Assembly (NCBI RefSeq): GCF_010727325.1
Contig: NZ_AP022565.1
Location: 1,364,001 to 1,428,000 of the forward strand
Direction: 5' to 3'
Origin: Mycolicibacterium alvei
Lineage (GTDB): Bacteria; Actinomycetota; Actinomycetes; Mycobacteriales; Mycobacteriaceae
Length of the DNA stretch: 64,000 bases
Below are positions 20,019 through 29,743 of this stretch, piece by piece. A program made the position numbers and the translations under genes. The notes under the pieces were generated by a model. It searched no databases. It saw only the letters and a list, made by a program, of their open reading frames with translations, and was not told the DNA's origin. Numbering within the stretch: the first letter of the stretch is position 1; every line of letters begins with the position of its first letter.

Positions 20019-20614
20019 GGTACGAACTCCACATTCGACACCTTGATCTCGTCGCCGACCTGCTCGAGGGTGATCCGCATCCGCCAGTGCCGCGCTTGCC
20101 CTTCCGGTACGCCCGCATTCGACGTTCGCACGGACGCGGCGACCAGAACCCGAGCGGAACCGTCCGCGACGGACTCGATGCCGGCCTCGGCGATGGTTCC
20201 CTCACTCTTGGATTGCACCTGCCTGACCACATCGGCGAACGCATTCGACCGCTGCTGAAAGTCGTCGTGAAAGTCACCGATTGCCGAGTCCAGCACCCGT
20301 TGGATATCGGCATCCACCGAAACGAAGTCGATGGTGGTGAGATTCACCGCGGCCTGCCTGCCCGCCTGGAGGAATCGCGCCTGGGTCTGCGCGACGGTCT
20401 GCGACCGGTTGACCTGGTACCCGAGCCAACCGACGAGGCCACCGACGACCACCGTCATCGTCGATCCCAGAGCCAGGGCCCGAAGAAGTGCCGAACGCGA
20501 TCGGATCGGCGACTCGGCCTCCGCGGCCAGTTCATCTTCGGGCGACTCATCTGGTAGGACAACGGATTCCACCTCGTCCAGGGACACCTCGGTGTCGTCA
20601 ACAGCTACAGCCAT
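20015..20614 (-). CDS. Mce-associated membrane protein (Mas), first copy
   Basis: A 199-residue Mas protein. An acidic cytosolic N-terminus (DDTEVSLDEVESVVLPDESPEDE) precedes one transmembrane helix (GSTMTVVVGGLVGWLGYQV). An extracytoplasmic NTF2-like domain follows with FLQAGRQAAVNLTTIDF and AIGDFHDDFQQRSNAFADVVRQ, ending in strands WRMRITLEQVGDEIKVSNVEFVP. The long acidic tail on the cytosolic side is typical of the first Mas gene behind mceF. It lies 46 bases downstream of mceF and is coupled to the second Mas gene. Confidence 0.88.
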   Translation of the reverse strand: MAVAVDDTEVSLDEVESVVLPDESPEDELAAEAESPIRSRSALLRALALGSTMTVVVGGLVGWLGYQVNRSQTVAQTQARFLQAGRQAAVNLTTIDFVSVDADIQRVLDSAIGDFHDDFQQRSNAFADVVRQVQSKSEGTIAEAGIESVADGSARVLVAASVRTSNAGVPEGQARHWRMRITLEQVGDEIKVSNVEFVP

Positions 20615-20660
20615 ATGTCAATTCCTTTACTACGCGGCCGGTTCGAGGCCTCCTGATCGG

Positions 20661-22088
20661 TCATCCCGCCGCAGGCAGCAGCATCGACTGCCAGCTCCGC
20701 TCGCCGTCGGCCGCAGCCGAAAGGTCACGCTGGGTGTAGACCTGCCCATCCGGACCGATGTATTCACCGGTCGCCGGGTCGTACTCGGCGACCGCGATCG
20801 GCATTGGTGCGGGGGGCGGCGGCACCTGCGGCACGTCCTGACCCGTCAACGTCGCATTGGGATCGCCCTTCCAGGCGAAACCATCGTTGAGCGGGACGTA
20901 GTTCTCGTCGCTCTCGCACATCCGAACGGTCGGGGCCCGCTTGCCGGGCCGGGTCTGGCACGGAAGGTTGCGTGCGCCACGGACATTGAACGGAGCGTCC
21001 TGCGGGATCCGGCAGTAGATATCGCCGGTCGGCCGGGCTGGGTTGTCGGTCTTGCTCGGCGCCCGGCGCTGCTGTGCCGGCAGGTAGCCCGTCGAACAGA
21101 TCGGCGGGAGATTGACATTCAGGTTGAAGCTCAGATACCCGCCCTTGTACGGGCTCTTGATGTTGCGGTCGGCCAGTCCGGCGGCCTGGACGACAGCGGT
21201 GTTCTGCGGCAGCAGCACCAGGAGTTGCTCGATGCCGGACCGGTAGGTCAGCGCCACCTGCCCTGTGCTGACCAGATTGGCCAGCAGCACCGGCACGGTG
21301 GAGGAAACCCGGTCGATTCCCCTGCGCAGTTCGTCCGCGGCGGCCGGCCCCTGTTCGAGAATCCGAGTCAGCGCGGCATCCTGGGATCGCACCTGCGCGG
21401 TGAGGTCGGCGAGGTGAGCGGCCCAGGCCCCGACCGACCCGGCGGTTTCGGTCTGACTGTCCAGCACCGGACCCGCCACCTCGATCAAACCGGTGAGCGG
21501 GCCCAGGTCGCGGCGCGCATCCGTGGCCAGCGTGGTGGATCCGCGCACCAGCCGGGACAATTCCGGCCCCAGACCACCGAACGCCTGATACGCCTCATCG
21601 ACCGCGGTTTGCAGATTGTCGCCGGGAACGGCCGCCAATCCTGCGTTGGTCGCATTCAGCAGCCCATTGATGTCCGGCGGCACCGAGGTCCGGTCCAGCC
21701 CGATCACGTCGCCGTCCTTCAGCGAAGGCCCCTCATCCACCCGCGGTACCAGCGCCACATACTGCTCGCCGATGGCGGACTGGCTGTGCACTCGGGCGTC
21801 GAGATCGGCAGGGATCGAAATTCCGGACTGCAAGGAGAGTTCGGCGAGCACGACGTCTCCGCTCAGCCGAACGCCGAGTACCCGCCCAACCTCGGTGCCC
21901 CGGTACGTCACATTGCCGTTCTTGTAGAGACCAGCCGCTGCAGGCAGTTCGACGGTCACCCGGTAATGGCCTGCCCCGAAAAGCAATTCGGGCAGGCGCA
22001 TGTAGTTGAACACCATGACTGCTCCTGCGGCCACGGTGATCACCACGAAGAATGCCAACTGGGTCACGATCCGACGATTCGGCCGCAT
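20661..22088 (-). CDS. mceF: MceF-type substrate-binding subunit
   Basis: A 475-residue subunit of an Mce lipid importer. An N-terminal transmembrane anchor (VTQLAFFVVITVAAGAVMVF) precedes the MlaD/MCE domain, with GLYKNGNVTYRGTEVGRVLGV, and the long helical needle region. The C-terminal tail is Pro-rich and contains several cysteines (PPICSTGYLPAQ, YCRIPQD, LPCQTRPG). The ATG at 22088 lies one base after the mceE stop. Six such subunits (A-F) form a hexamer that spans the periplasm and carries hydrophobic substrates to YrbE. Confidence 0.92.
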   Translation of the reverse strand: MRPNRRIVTQLAFFVVITVAAGAVMVFNYMRLPELLFGAGHYRVTVELPAAAGLYKNGNVTYRGTEVGRVLGVRLSGDVVLAELSLQSGISIPADLDARVHSQSAIGEQYVALVPRVDEGPSLKDGDVIGLDRTSVPPDINGLLNATNAGLAAVPGDNLQTAVDEAYQAFGGLGPELSRLVRGSTTLATDARRDLGPLTGLIEVAGPVLDSQTETAGSVGAWAAHLADLTAQVRSQDAALTRILEQGPAAADELRRGIDRVSSTVPVLLANLVSTGQVALTYRSGIEQLLVLLPQNTAVVQAAGLADRNIKSPYKGGYLSFNLNVNLPPICSTGYLPAQQRRAPSKTDNPARPTGDIYCRIPQDAPFNVRGARNLPCQTRPGKRAPTVRMCESDENYVPLNDGFAWKGDPNATLTGQDVPQVPPPPAPMPIAVAEYDPATGEYIGPDGQVYTQRDLSAAADGERSWQSMLLPAAG

Positions 22089-22089
22089 G

Positions 22090-23232
22090 TCACCGCCCCT
22101 GGTCGAACCGGTACGGGGCAATCAACGGATTGCCCGCCGTGTACGGACTCGGCAATTGACCGATGGTCCGTCCCCACTGAAGTTCCAACTCGGTGAGTTT
22201 GCCTTCGAACCGGGTGCCGGTGAACAGTGACGAATCGATCCGGCTCAGGGTCAGATCGATCACCGCGGTCAGGTTGGCGTAGTCACCACGGAACCACTTG
22301 GTCAGCGTCTCCTTGGGAAACGGATAGGTGGTGAAGAAACTCAGCGATCGGGTGAGTGCCGGCCCGGCATTGGCCAGCGATTCCAGTACCGGCCCGAGGT
22401 CTTTGAGCTCGGCCACCAGCGCCTGCTTGGTCTGGTCGACCGAGTCGGTCGCCAGGCTCCCGAACCGACCCAGCTGATCGAGCGCCTCGGCGAGATTCTC
22501 GCGCACCCCATTCAACTCCGCCAGGGCATCGGGAACCTTCGCCAAGGCGGTGTCCACGATCGGCTTCTCGTCGGCGAACTGTCCGACCAGCCGGTTGAGG
22601 CTGTCCGCCGCGTCCACGATGTCCTCGGTCTGATCGTTGAGATGGCTTACGAAGGAGTCGATTTCGGACAGCAGGTTGCGCAGGTCGTCCTCACGTCCGG
22701 CGAACGCCGTGGCAAGTTCGCGGGTGATGTCCTGCATCTGACCGAGGCCTCCGCCGTTGAGGAGCAGCGACACCGCGGCCAGTGTCTGTTCGGTGGACGG
22801 GTAGGCGCCACCCGAGGCGAGCGGGATCAGCGATCCCTCGCCGAGCCTGCCCCGTGACGGCTCATCGGCCGGTGGCGCCAACTCGATGTGCAGCGACCCC
22901 AACAGGCTGGTCTGTCCCACCGTCACCGTGGAATTGGCCGGCAGCTCCACGTCACCGTTGAGTTTCATGGTCAGCAGCGCATGCCAGCCCTGTCGCTGGA
23001 TCCGGGTGACGTTGCCGACCGTGACGTCTCCGACCCGCACCCGGGAGTTCTGCTGGATGTTGTTCACGTCGGGCAGTTGGGCCTGAATCGTGTACGCGCC
23101 GGGGCCATGCCCTTCGGTGCCGGGCATCGGCAGTGTGTTCAGGCCGCGCCAGCCACAGCCGGCCGTGGTGGTGGTGCCCAGCATCGCCACCAACACCGTC
23201 ACAGCGAGCGGGCGCCACCGGACCCGGGTCAC
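22090..23232 (-). CDS. mceE: MceE-type lipoprotein subunit
   Basis: A 380-residue Mce subunit that is a lipoprotein. The signal LAVTVLVAMLGTTTTAGC ends in the lipobox TAGC, as in MceE (LprK-type) proteins. The MCE domain includes VNNIQQNSRVRVGDVTVGNVTRI, the usual loop GDV.VG. A helical coiled-coil region follows (for example DDLRNLLSEIDSFVSHLNDQTEDI), then a short tail ending IAPYRFDQGR. The GTG start overlaps the mceD stop by four bases. The lipid anchor replaces the transmembrane helix of the other subunits. Confidence 0.93.
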   Translation of the reverse strand: MTRVRWRPLAVTVLVAMLGTTTTAGCGWRGLNTLPMPGTEGHGPGAYTIQAQLPDVNNIQQNSRVRVGDVTVGNVTRIQRQGWHALLTMKLNGDVELPANSTVTVGQTSLLGSLHIELAPPADEPSRGRLGEGSLIPLASGGAYPSTEQTLAAVSLLLNGGGLGQMQDITRELATAFAGREDDLRNLLSEIDSFVSHLNDQTEDIVDAADSLNRLVGQFADEKPIVDTALAKVPDALAELNGVRENLAEALDQLGRFGSLATDSVDQTKQALVAELKDLGPVLESLANAGPALTRSLSFFTTYPFPKETLTKWFRGDYANLTAVIDLTLSRIDSSLFTGTRFEGKLTELELQWGRTIGQLPSPYTAGNPLIAPYRFDQGR

Positions 23233-24470
23233 GATCCGCCTCCGGGCAGCATCAGGTCCGGCAACCCGGCCGGTGTCGGATCAACGGGTGGCGGAATATG
23301 ATCCGGGCGCATCCAGTCCTCGCTGTAGGTGATCTCATTCGGCCGCGCGGAGGCTCCGACGAACGGGTTCAGGCCCAGGGGCGGAAAGTTGTACTGACGG
23401 TTCTTGACGATCGGGGCCAGATACTGGACGCATAGTTTGGCGGACTGTTCGCCGCCCAACCGCGACGCGGCCTGCACCGCGCCGCAGATGAACGTGATCG
23501 GATCGGCGAAGTTGCCCACCGCCAGCGCGCCGGTCAGGGTTCCCTGTGCAGGTTGGTAGATGTTGACGAAGTTCTGCGCCGCCGTCGGAGCGATGTGCAA
23601 CGTCTGCTTGATGTCGTCGAGACTTTCGGCGAGTGTCGTGGACACCGCGGCCAGCTTGTCCGATGTCACACCGACCGTCTCCCGGTTGTCGGCGACGAAG
23701 GTGGTCACCTCGCCGATCACCGCGCCGAGGTCGGCGATGGCGGCACCGACCGCGCCGTCATTCTCGGCCAGCCGCCCGGTGACCGCAGCCAGGTTCTGGT
23801 TGAGCAGTGCCATGACGTCGGTGCTGCCCTGCAGTGCCGAGGTGAGCAGCGACAGGTTGCGCACCGTGCTGAAAATGTCGTCACTGTGGTCGCCGAGCGC
23901 GGCGATTGCCTGCGACATCTCGATGACGGCACCGCGGATATCGGTGCCTCGACCACGCAGGTTGTCCGCGGCGGTGTTGATGAACGAGCCCAGAGTGCTG
24001 GTCCCGCCGGCCTCGGTGGGCGCCAGCATCGCGGTGATCCGCTCGAGCTGGTCGCGGAAGTCGTCCCACTCGACCGGGACTGCGGTGCGTTCCCGCGGAA
24101 TCACCGAATGGTCTTGCAGCCGGTCACCTTCGGTGTAGGCCGGGGTCAGCTGGATGGCTCGGGCGGTCACCAGCGACGGTGACAGGATCACCGCGTTGGC
24201 GTCTGCGGGCACCGGGTAGCGGCGGTCGACCCAGAAGTGGATCTTGGCCCGGTGCGGCTCTGGCTCGATCCGGTCGATGCGGCCGACCGCGACACCGAGG
24301 ATGCGCACCTGGTCTCCGACGAACAGCCCGTTGCTGTTATCGAAGTAGCCGACGATGTGCGTTCGTCCTGCGGCCTCGGTGGACCGCACCGCCATGAAGC
24401 CGCCGACGAGGGCCGCCACCAACGCCACCGCCAGCCCCGCCCGCACGACGGGGATCCGGGTCCTGGTCAT
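23229..24470 (-). CDS. mceD: MceD-type substrate-binding subunit
   Basis: A 413-residue Mce subunit. An N-terminal anchor (AGLAVALVAALVGGFMAV) precedes an MCE domain with GLFVGDQVRILGVAVGRIDRI. A long helical segment of the needle follows (FRDQLERITAML through LDDIKQTLHIAP). The C-terminal part has two conserved cysteines (FICGAVQAAS, LCVQYLAP), then YNFPPLGLNPFVG and a Pro-rich end. It overlaps mceC upstream and mceE downstream by four bases, showing strict translational coupling and fixed stoichiometry. Confidence 0.92.
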   Translation of the reverse strand: MTRTRIPVVRAGLAVALVAALVGGFMAVRSTEAAGRTHIVGYFDNSNGLFVGDQVRILGVAVGRIDRIEPEPHRAKIHFWVDRRYPVPADANAVILSPSLVTARAIQLTPAYTEGDRLQDHSVIPRERTAVPVEWDDFRDQLERITAMLAPTEAGGTSTLGSFINTAADNLRGRGTDIRGAVIEMSQAIAALGDHSDDIFSTVRNLSLLTSALQGSTDVMALLNQNLAAVTGRLAENDGAVGAAIADLGAVIGEVTTFVADNRETVGVTSDKLAAVSTTLAESLDDIKQTLHIAPTAAQNFVNIYQPAQGTLTGALAVGNFADPITFICGAVQAASRLGGEQSAKLCVQYLAPIVKNRQYNFPPLGLNPFVGASARPNEITYSEDWMRPDHIPPPVDPTPAGLPDLMLPGGGS

Positions 24471-25711
24471 GGGCCGACCTCCGCCGGCGCCGGTGCGCTC
24501 TCGGCCGGCGGCCCGGGCGGTGGCCCGCCGGGCGGCGGCGCGGGCAGCGGCTCCCGGTAGGGGTATCGCTGGTCACCGGGCTTGCCCGTGATCGCATCGG
24601 GCAGAGTCAGATTCGGTTCCCCACCCTGACCGGTGCGGGGGTAGGGCACCGGCAGTGCCGGAGTCCCGGGCTGACCGACCTGGGGGTCGGTGCGCTCAGA
24701 TGGCGCCAACACGTTCGGGTCCAATCCCAGATCCGAGAATGCGGCGTCGACGAACGGCTGAATGACCTGCCCGGGCAGCAAATTCGCCAGATACGCCTTG
24801 AAGAACGGGCCCGATGCCAGGGTCTCCCCCAACGCCATCAGGTAGTCGTTCAGGCCCCTGATCGACTGCTGCACTTCATCTTTACGGTTCTCCACGATCG
24901 CGAGCACCCCATTGAGCTTCTCCAGAGCAGGCCGCAGCGAGTTCCGGTTCTCGTCGATGAACCCCTGGATCTGGCGGCTGACCGCGGAAACGTGCACCGA
25001 TACCTGCTCCAGAGCAGTTCCCTGCCTTGCCAACTCGGCGAGAAGCGCATTCGTATCGGCGACCAGTCCGACGATCTGATCCCGTCGTTCGGCCAGGACC
25101 GTCGTCACCCGGTTCGCGTTGCTCAGCAGCGACCGCAACTGGCCATCACGTTCGTTGAGCGTCCGAGAAAGCCGGGCCACCCCTTGGACGGCGACCGTTA
25201 CGTGCGGCGGAGTGTGGGAGAAGGTCTGCGCCAGCGTCTCGAGCGAATCGGACAACTGGCCGGTGTCCAATCCGCTGATCGTCGCGGCGAGATCGCCGAT
25301 CGCATCCGGCAATTGGTAGGCCGATGTGGTCCGCTCCAGCGGAATCGGGGCGGACAGCCTGCCCTCGCCGCGTGGCGCGACTTCGAGGGTCTTGTTGCCG
25401 AGCAGTGCCTTGGTCTTCACTGCTGCCTCGCTGCGGTCCCCCAGCCGCACATCCCGGTCCACCTTGAAGGTCACCAATACCCGCGAACCGTCGAGCACGA
25501 CACCGGTCACCGTGCCCACCTCCAGGCCGGATACCTGTACGTCGGAGCCTTCGATCAAGCCGCCCGCCTCGGCGAAGTACGCCGAATAGGTTTGTGGCGC
25601 AGTAAGGAACGGCAGTCGGTCATAGTTGAGCGCAGCTGCGGCGACGGTAGCGGTCGCCAGCAGCCCGATGGCCCCGATCACCAATGGATTGCGGTCCTCG
25701 AATGATCTCAT
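24467..25711 (-). CDS. mceC: MceC-type substrate-binding subunit
   Basis: A 414-residue Mce subunit starting at the ATG 25711 (MRSFEDRNPLVIGAIGLLA), overlapping the mceB stop as ATGA. The transmembrane anchor is followed by an MCE domain with GLIEGSDVQVSGLEVGTVTGV and then the helical needle. The last 80 residues are strongly proline-rich (for example PAPPPGGPPPGPPAESAPAP), a feature of MceC proteins that may reach into the cell wall. Sequence upstream of 25711 in the same frame belongs to mceB read out of phase. Confidence 0.92.
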   Translation of the reverse strand: MRSFEDRNPLVIGAIGLLATATVAAAALNYDRLPFLTAPQTYSAYFAEAGGLIEGSDVQVSGLEVGTVTGVVLDGSRVLVTFKVDRDVRLGDRSEAAVKTKALLGNKTLEVAPRGEGRLSAPIPLERTTSAYQLPDAIGDLAATISGLDTGQLSDSLETLAQTFSHTPPHVTVAVQGVARLSRTLNERDGQLRSLLSNANRVTTVLAERRDQIVGLVADTNALLAELARQGTALEQVSVHVSAVSRQIQGFIDENRNSLRPALEKLNGVLAIVENRKDEVQQSIRGLNDYLMALGETLASGPFFKAYLANLLPGQVIQPFVDAAFSDLGLDPNVLAPSERTDPQVGQPGTPALPVPYPRTGQGGEPNLTLPDAITGKPGDQRYPYREPLPAPPPGGPPPGPPAESAPAPAEVGP

Positions 25712-26736
25712 CGTGGGGTGCACCGCCCCGAGGCCTGGCCCGCGAGCTTGACATAGACCGGTTGCCCGCCCTTGCCGTTCAGCTTCAGCACCAGATCGCA
25801 CAGGTAGAAGCTGAAGAAATCACCATACATGCCTTGCCTTCCCAGTACCCGGTACGTTTCCGGCAGGGTCGCCAGCAGGTTGTCCATGTAGTCGTGGTCG
25901 GCAACGACGATGGCCGCCGCCCGATCCGTCTCGTGGACGACCTTGGTCACCGGCGGCCGCGCAGTGTGCAGGAGATCGGCCAGCGTGGCCGATGATGCGT
26001 TGGCCTGGGTCACCCAGTTGCCGATCTCAACCTTGCGTTCGGCCAGTCCGTGCATCAGTTCCGACAATGATCCGACGGCCTGGTCGAACTGATCCCGCTG
26101 GCTCCCGAACGAGTCGAGCACCGAATTGAGGTTGGTGATGACCTCGCCGATGAGTTGGTCGCGGTCAGCCAGAGTGTGGGTCAGTGTGGCGGTCTGTGCC
26201 AGCACCGAACTCACCGTCACACCCTCGCCCTGGAAAGCGCGCAGGAGTTGACCGCTCAGCGCATTGATCTGCTCGGGGTCCAGGGCCCGGAACAGCGGCC
26301 GAAATCCTCCGATGAGCGCGTCCAGGTCCAACGCAGGCGCGGTGCGATCGAGGGGAATGGTGCTGCCGGGCAGGAGTTCACCGGTGTTGCCCGGCCCCTC
26401 TTCGAGAGCGAGATAGCGACCGCCGATCAGGTCGTCGTATCGGATCACGGCCCGGCTGCCCTGGGTCAGCATCACGGAATCCTCGGCACTGAACGACACC
26501 GTCACCGTGCCGTCGTCACCCAACGCGATGCGCTGGACCTTACCGACCTCGACCCCGGCGATCCGGACGAAGTTCCCGCTCTTCAGCCCGGTCACGTTGG
26601 TGAACAGGGCATGGTAGCTCTGGGCGCGCTCGAATCGGAACTGCGCGAAGATCGTCAGTAGCGCGAACATCCCGAGCAACGCGACGACGACGAAGATCGA
26701 CAGCCGCCAGACGGTGCCGAACAGGCTTTCTCTCAC
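25708..26736 (-). CDS. mceB: MceB-type substrate-binding subunit
   Basis: A 342-residue Mce subunit. The anchor (WRLSIFVVVALLGMFALLTIF) is followed by the MCE domain with GLKSGNFVRIAGVEVGKVQRIAL and DDLIGGRYLALEEG. A helical region with repeated hydrophobic heptads comes next. The C-terminus is short and contains DFFSFYLCDLVLKLNGKGG and an ending GRCTPR, providing two cysteines. The GTG start at 26736 overlaps the mceA stop by four bases. Confidence 0.92.
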   Translation of the reverse strand: MRESLFGTVWRLSIFVVVALLGMFALLTIFAQFRFERAQSYHALFTNVTGLKSGNFVRIAGVEVGKVQRIALGDDGTVTVSFSAEDSVMLTQGSRAVIRYDDLIGGRYLALEEGPGNTGELLPGSTIPLDRTAPALDLDALIGGFRPLFRALDPEQINALSGQLLRAFQGEGVTVSSVLAQTATLTHTLADRDQLIGEVITNLNSVLDSFGSQRDQFDQAVGSLSELMHGLAERKVEIGNWVTQANASSATLADLLHTARPPVTKVVHETDRAAAIVVADHDYMDNLLATLPETYRVLGRQGMYGDFFSFYLCDLVLKLNGKGGQPVYVKLAGQASGRCTPR

Positions 26737-28103
26737 GGGTCCTCACCTTCGGCCTGCTGGTATTCCGGTTGGGCGCCCGGCTGTGGTGCAGCCGGCACAC
26801 CCGGATACAGCGGGGTTCCGTCGGTGCCGTAGAGCGGTGCGCCGTAAGGCGGTGCACCGGGATAGGGCACCGGTCCGGGCGCCGGTGCGCCGTGGTTCCG
26901 GATGCTCGGTGGTTCGGGTGCCGGCCGGGTCACCGGGAAGTAGTTGGCCCAGCCGGGGAATCCGATGCCCGGGTTGGGGCGGTGATCCACGCCGGTGCCC
27001 CATCCGGTGTCGGTGACGAGGGCCCGCACCGGGAAGTTCTGCGCCACATCCGGCAACGAGCCACAGCCCGGTTTACCACCGGGTCCGCCCTTCGCCCGCA
27101 CCACGGGCAGATTGTCGGGATAGCGGTACGGGTCGTCGCCGAGCAGCACGGCGGCGTCGACGATCAGCGATTTACCGTCCGAACCGCCGGTGATGTCGTA
27201 GTACCCACTGTCCAGCAGTGTCTTGCCACCGACCAAGACGCAGGTGAGTGACGGGTTGTATTTGGCGAGCAACGCCGTCGTCGGGGCCAGATCGTTGACC
27301 GCGCGCACCAGGTTCTCGCGCGTCGGCTCCAGCAGTCCGATACCACTGCGGGACAATCCGATCAGGTTGAGCAGCAACATATCCAGCGCCGCGGCATGGT
27401 CGGTGGTCGTCACGCTGGTCACGCTGACGGCGTCGAGCATGTCGAGAATGTCGCGTCCGGCAGCGCCATAGGTGTCGCTGAACCCCTTGAGTGCCTGCCA
27501 ATTCCGTTGCACGGTGGCACTGCGCTCATTGAGTGCGGCCAGCACCACGTTGGCATCGGTGGTGGCCGCCCCGATCACCTCGCCCTGACCTCGTACCCCG
27601 TCGGCGATTGCCGAGAGCACCGCGTTCAACTTGCCCGGATCGATCCGTCTGACCACTGAGACCAGGTTCTGGAACACGGTGTTGACCTCGACGGTGACAT
27701 TGCGGGACCGCACCGTGTCACCGGCCGACAGGCGATCGGCACTCGGCATCGCCGGGCTGAGCAGCTCAACGTACTTGGCGCCGAATGTCGTGGTTGCCGC
27801 GATCTGGGCCTCCACGTTGGCCGGGATGTGCCCGATCTGATCCGGGTCGATCTCCAGCTCCAGACGCACTGCCTCCCGACCCGCTTCGATGGCTCTGACC
27901 CGGCCCACCTGTACCCCGCGCAGCTTCACCTTGCCGCCCGACTCCATCACCAGCCCGGCACGGTCCGACACCAGCGTCACCGGGACGTAGGACCGGAATG
28001 ACCGGGTGAAGGCGGCGCCCGACAGCGCCGTCGCCGCGACGATCGCTGCGACCAGGATCGCGGTCCACCATGCCGGATGCAGCCGGCTTCCTCTGCCAGC
28101 CAC
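26733..28103 (-). CDS. mceA: MceA-type substrate-binding subunit
   Basis: A 456-residue Mce subunit, first of the six. An N-terminal anchor (WWTAILVAAIVAATALSGAAF) precedes an MCE domain (GLVMESGGKVKLRGVQVGRVRAI, and FGAKYVELLSP). Long helices follow. The C-terminal region has GGKPGCGSLPDVAQNFPVR, found in MceA proteins, before a Pro/Gly/Tyr-rich tail (PYPGAPPYGAPLYG). The GTG start is one base after the yrbEB stop. Which lipid the complex carries cannot be read from sequence; it is not obviously the cholesterol (mce4) system. Confidence 0.92.
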   Translation of the reverse strand: MAGRGSRLHPAWWTAILVAAIVAATALSGAAFTRSFRSYVPVTLVSDRAGLVMESGGKVKLRGVQVGRVRAIEAGREAVRLELEIDPDQIGHIPANVEAQIAATTTFGAKYVELLSPAMPSADRLSAGDTVRSRNVTVEVNTVFQNLVSVVRRIDPGKLNAVLSAIADGVRGQGEVIGAATTDANVVLAALNERSATVQRNWQALKGFSDTYGAAGRDILDMLDAVSVTSVTTTDHAAALDMLLLNLIGLSRSGIGLLEPTRENLVRAVNDLAPTTALLAKYNPSLTCVLVGGKTLLDSGYYDITGGSDGKSLIVDAAVLLGDDPYRYPDNLPVVRAKGGPGGKPGCGSLPDVAQNFPVRALVTDTGWGTGVDHRPNPGIGFPGWANYFPVTRPAPEPPSIRNHGAPAPGPVPYPGAPPYGAPLYGTDGTPLYPGVPAAPQPGAQPEYQQAEGEDP

Positions 28104-28104
28104 G

Positions 28105-28962
28105 CTATCCCGCCAAGTTGAAGTCGCCGGACTGACCGTAGATGGCCAGTGTCACCAGAAGTGTCACGAAAACCGCACTCACCAAGGATGTTCGCGTTGC
28201 TCGACCGACGGCCTCACCGACCCCGGCCGGCCCACCGGATGCGGTGAAGCCGTGATAGGTGTGCACCAGCATGATCACCATCGCCGTGGCGATCGCCTGC
28301 AGGAACGACCAGATCAGATCGGTTGGTATCAGGAAGGTCCGGAAGTAGTGGTCATAGACTCCGGTGGATTGGCCATAGACATAGGTGGTACCGAACCGGG
28401 CGGCGAAGAAGGACATCAAGACCGCCACGCAGTACAACGGGATCACCACGATCACACCCGCCACCACGCGCGTCGAGGCCAGGTAGGCAATCGAGCGGAT
28501 GCCCATGACCTCCAGCGCGTCGATCTCCTCGTTGATCCGCATCGCCCCGAGCTGCGCGGTGGCGCCCGCACCGATGGTGGCGGCCATGGCGATGGCGGCG
28601 GTCAACGGAGCGATCAGTCGCACGTTGAAGAAGGCCGAGGCGAACCCGGTCAGCGCCTCGACCCCGACCTGCGCGAACTGGTTGTACCCCTGAACGGCAA
28701 CCAGTGCGCCGGTGGACAGGGTGAGGAAGCCGACGATGGCGACCGTCCCGCCGATCACCACCAATGCACCTGTGCCCAGGCTCATCTGGGCGATCAGCCG
28801 AACCAGTTCCCACTTGTAGTGCACGAATGCGTCCGTGATCGAGCGCACCGTCCGGCCGTAGAATTCGGCCTGCTCACCGACCCGGTTCCAGCCGGCCACA
28901 CACTTGCGGATCCGGCGGCCGGCCCATCCGAACCGATTGCCCGCCACCACTGCCGAGCTCAT
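28105..28962 (-). CDS. yrbEB: YrbEB-type permease of Mce importer
   Basis: A 285-residue integral membrane permease with about five or six helices, the MlaE/YrbE family that forms the inner-membrane channel of Mce systems. The start ATG at 28962 overlaps the yrbEA stop. The EQ-loop-like coupling region for the ATPase is EIDALEVMGIRSIAYLASTRV, and the C-terminal signature is GFTASGGPAGVGEAVGRATR. It must work with an MceG-type ATPase encoded elsewhere, as no ATPase gene lies in this operon. Confidence 0.95.
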   Translation of the reverse strand: MSSAVVAGNRFGWAGRRIRKCVAGWNRVGEQAEFYGRTVRSITDAFVHYKWELVRLIAQMSLGTGALVVIGGTVAIVGFLTLSTGALVAVQGYNQFAQVGVEALTGFASAFFNVRLIAPLTAAIAMAATIGAGATAQLGAMRINEEIDALEVMGIRSIAYLASTRVVAGVIVVIPLYCVAVLMSFFAARFGTTYVYGQSTGVYDHYFRTFLIPTDLIWSFLQAIATAMVIMLVHTYHGFTASGGPAGVGEAVGRATRTSLVSAVFVTLLVTLAIYGQSGDFNLAG

Positions 28963-29729
28963 AACGTCACCTTCACGCCAACCGCAGTGGCCACGACGTT
29001 GATCACGAACAGCGCCAGGAAGGAGAACACCACGGTCTCGTTCACCGCATTGCCCACCCCGGCCGGGCCGCCCGCCACCGATGTCCCCTTGTAGCAAGCG
29101 ATCAGGCCTGCGGTGAGGCCGAACAACGCCGCCTTGATCAGCGACACCACCACGTCACCCAACCCGGTCACCAGGGTCAGACCGGCCACGAAAGCGCCGG
29201 GGGTGACATGTTGAAAGAACACCGAGAAGACGAATCCGCCGCCGATACCGACCAGAATCACCAGCGACGACAACAGCAGCGCAACCAGAGTCGCCGCCAG
29301 CACCCGTGGGACCACCAGCGCCTGAGTGGTGTTGATCCCCATCACCCTCAGCGCATCGAGTTCTTCGCGGATGGTGCGCGCCCCGAGATCGGCGCACATC
29401 GCGGTGGCGCCGGCACCGGCCACCACCAGCACCGTCACCATCGGCCCGATCTGGGTGACGGCGCCGAATGCCGCTCCGGTGCCCGAGAAATCGCCGGCAC
29501 CGAACTCGACGAACAGGATGTTGAAGGTGAACACGGTCAACACCGTGAACGGAATCGACAGCATCAGGGTCGGCAGCATGGAAACCCTTGCCACAAACCA
29601 GGTCTGTGTCAGGAACTCCCGCCACGCGAAGGGACGCTGGAAGGTCATCACCATGGTGTCCAGCGCCAGCGCGAAGAAACCGCCCACCGCGCGGACCGGA
29701 ACGGTCACCACACCGATCGAAGTGGCCAC
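28959..29729 (-). CDS. yrbEA: YrbEA-type permease of Mce importer
   Basis: A 256-residue MlaE-family permease. I chose the GTG at 29729 because GGAG lies five bases upstream and it gives MATSIGVVTVPVRAVGG; longer in-frame sequence overlaps the SDR gene. Motifs are ELDALRVMGINTTQALVVPRV (ATPase-coupling loop) and TSVAGGPAGVGNAVNET at the C-terminus. Together with YrbEB it forms the inner-membrane dimer. It follows the mycofactocin-type SDR by 14 bases and so is very likely cotranscribed with it. Confidence 0.94.
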   Translation of the reverse strand: MATSIGVVTVPVRAVGGFFALALDTMVMTFQRPFAWREFLTQTWFVARVSMLPTLMLSIPFTVLTVFTFNILFVEFGAGDFSGTGAAFGAVTQIGPMVTVLVVAGAGATAMCADLGARTIREELDALRVMGINTTQALVVPRVLAATLVALLLSSLVILVGIGGGFVFSVFFQHVTPGAFVAGLTLVTGLGDVVVSLIKAALFGLTAGLIACYKGTSVAGGPAGVGNAVNETVVFSFLALFVINVVATAVGVKVTL

Positions 29730-29743
29730 AATTGCTCCGATGC

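Noticed and set aside
20331..22196. 621-codon plus-strand frame across mceF
   Set aside because: Antisense of mceF, which has clear Mce domains and operon overlaps on the minus strand.
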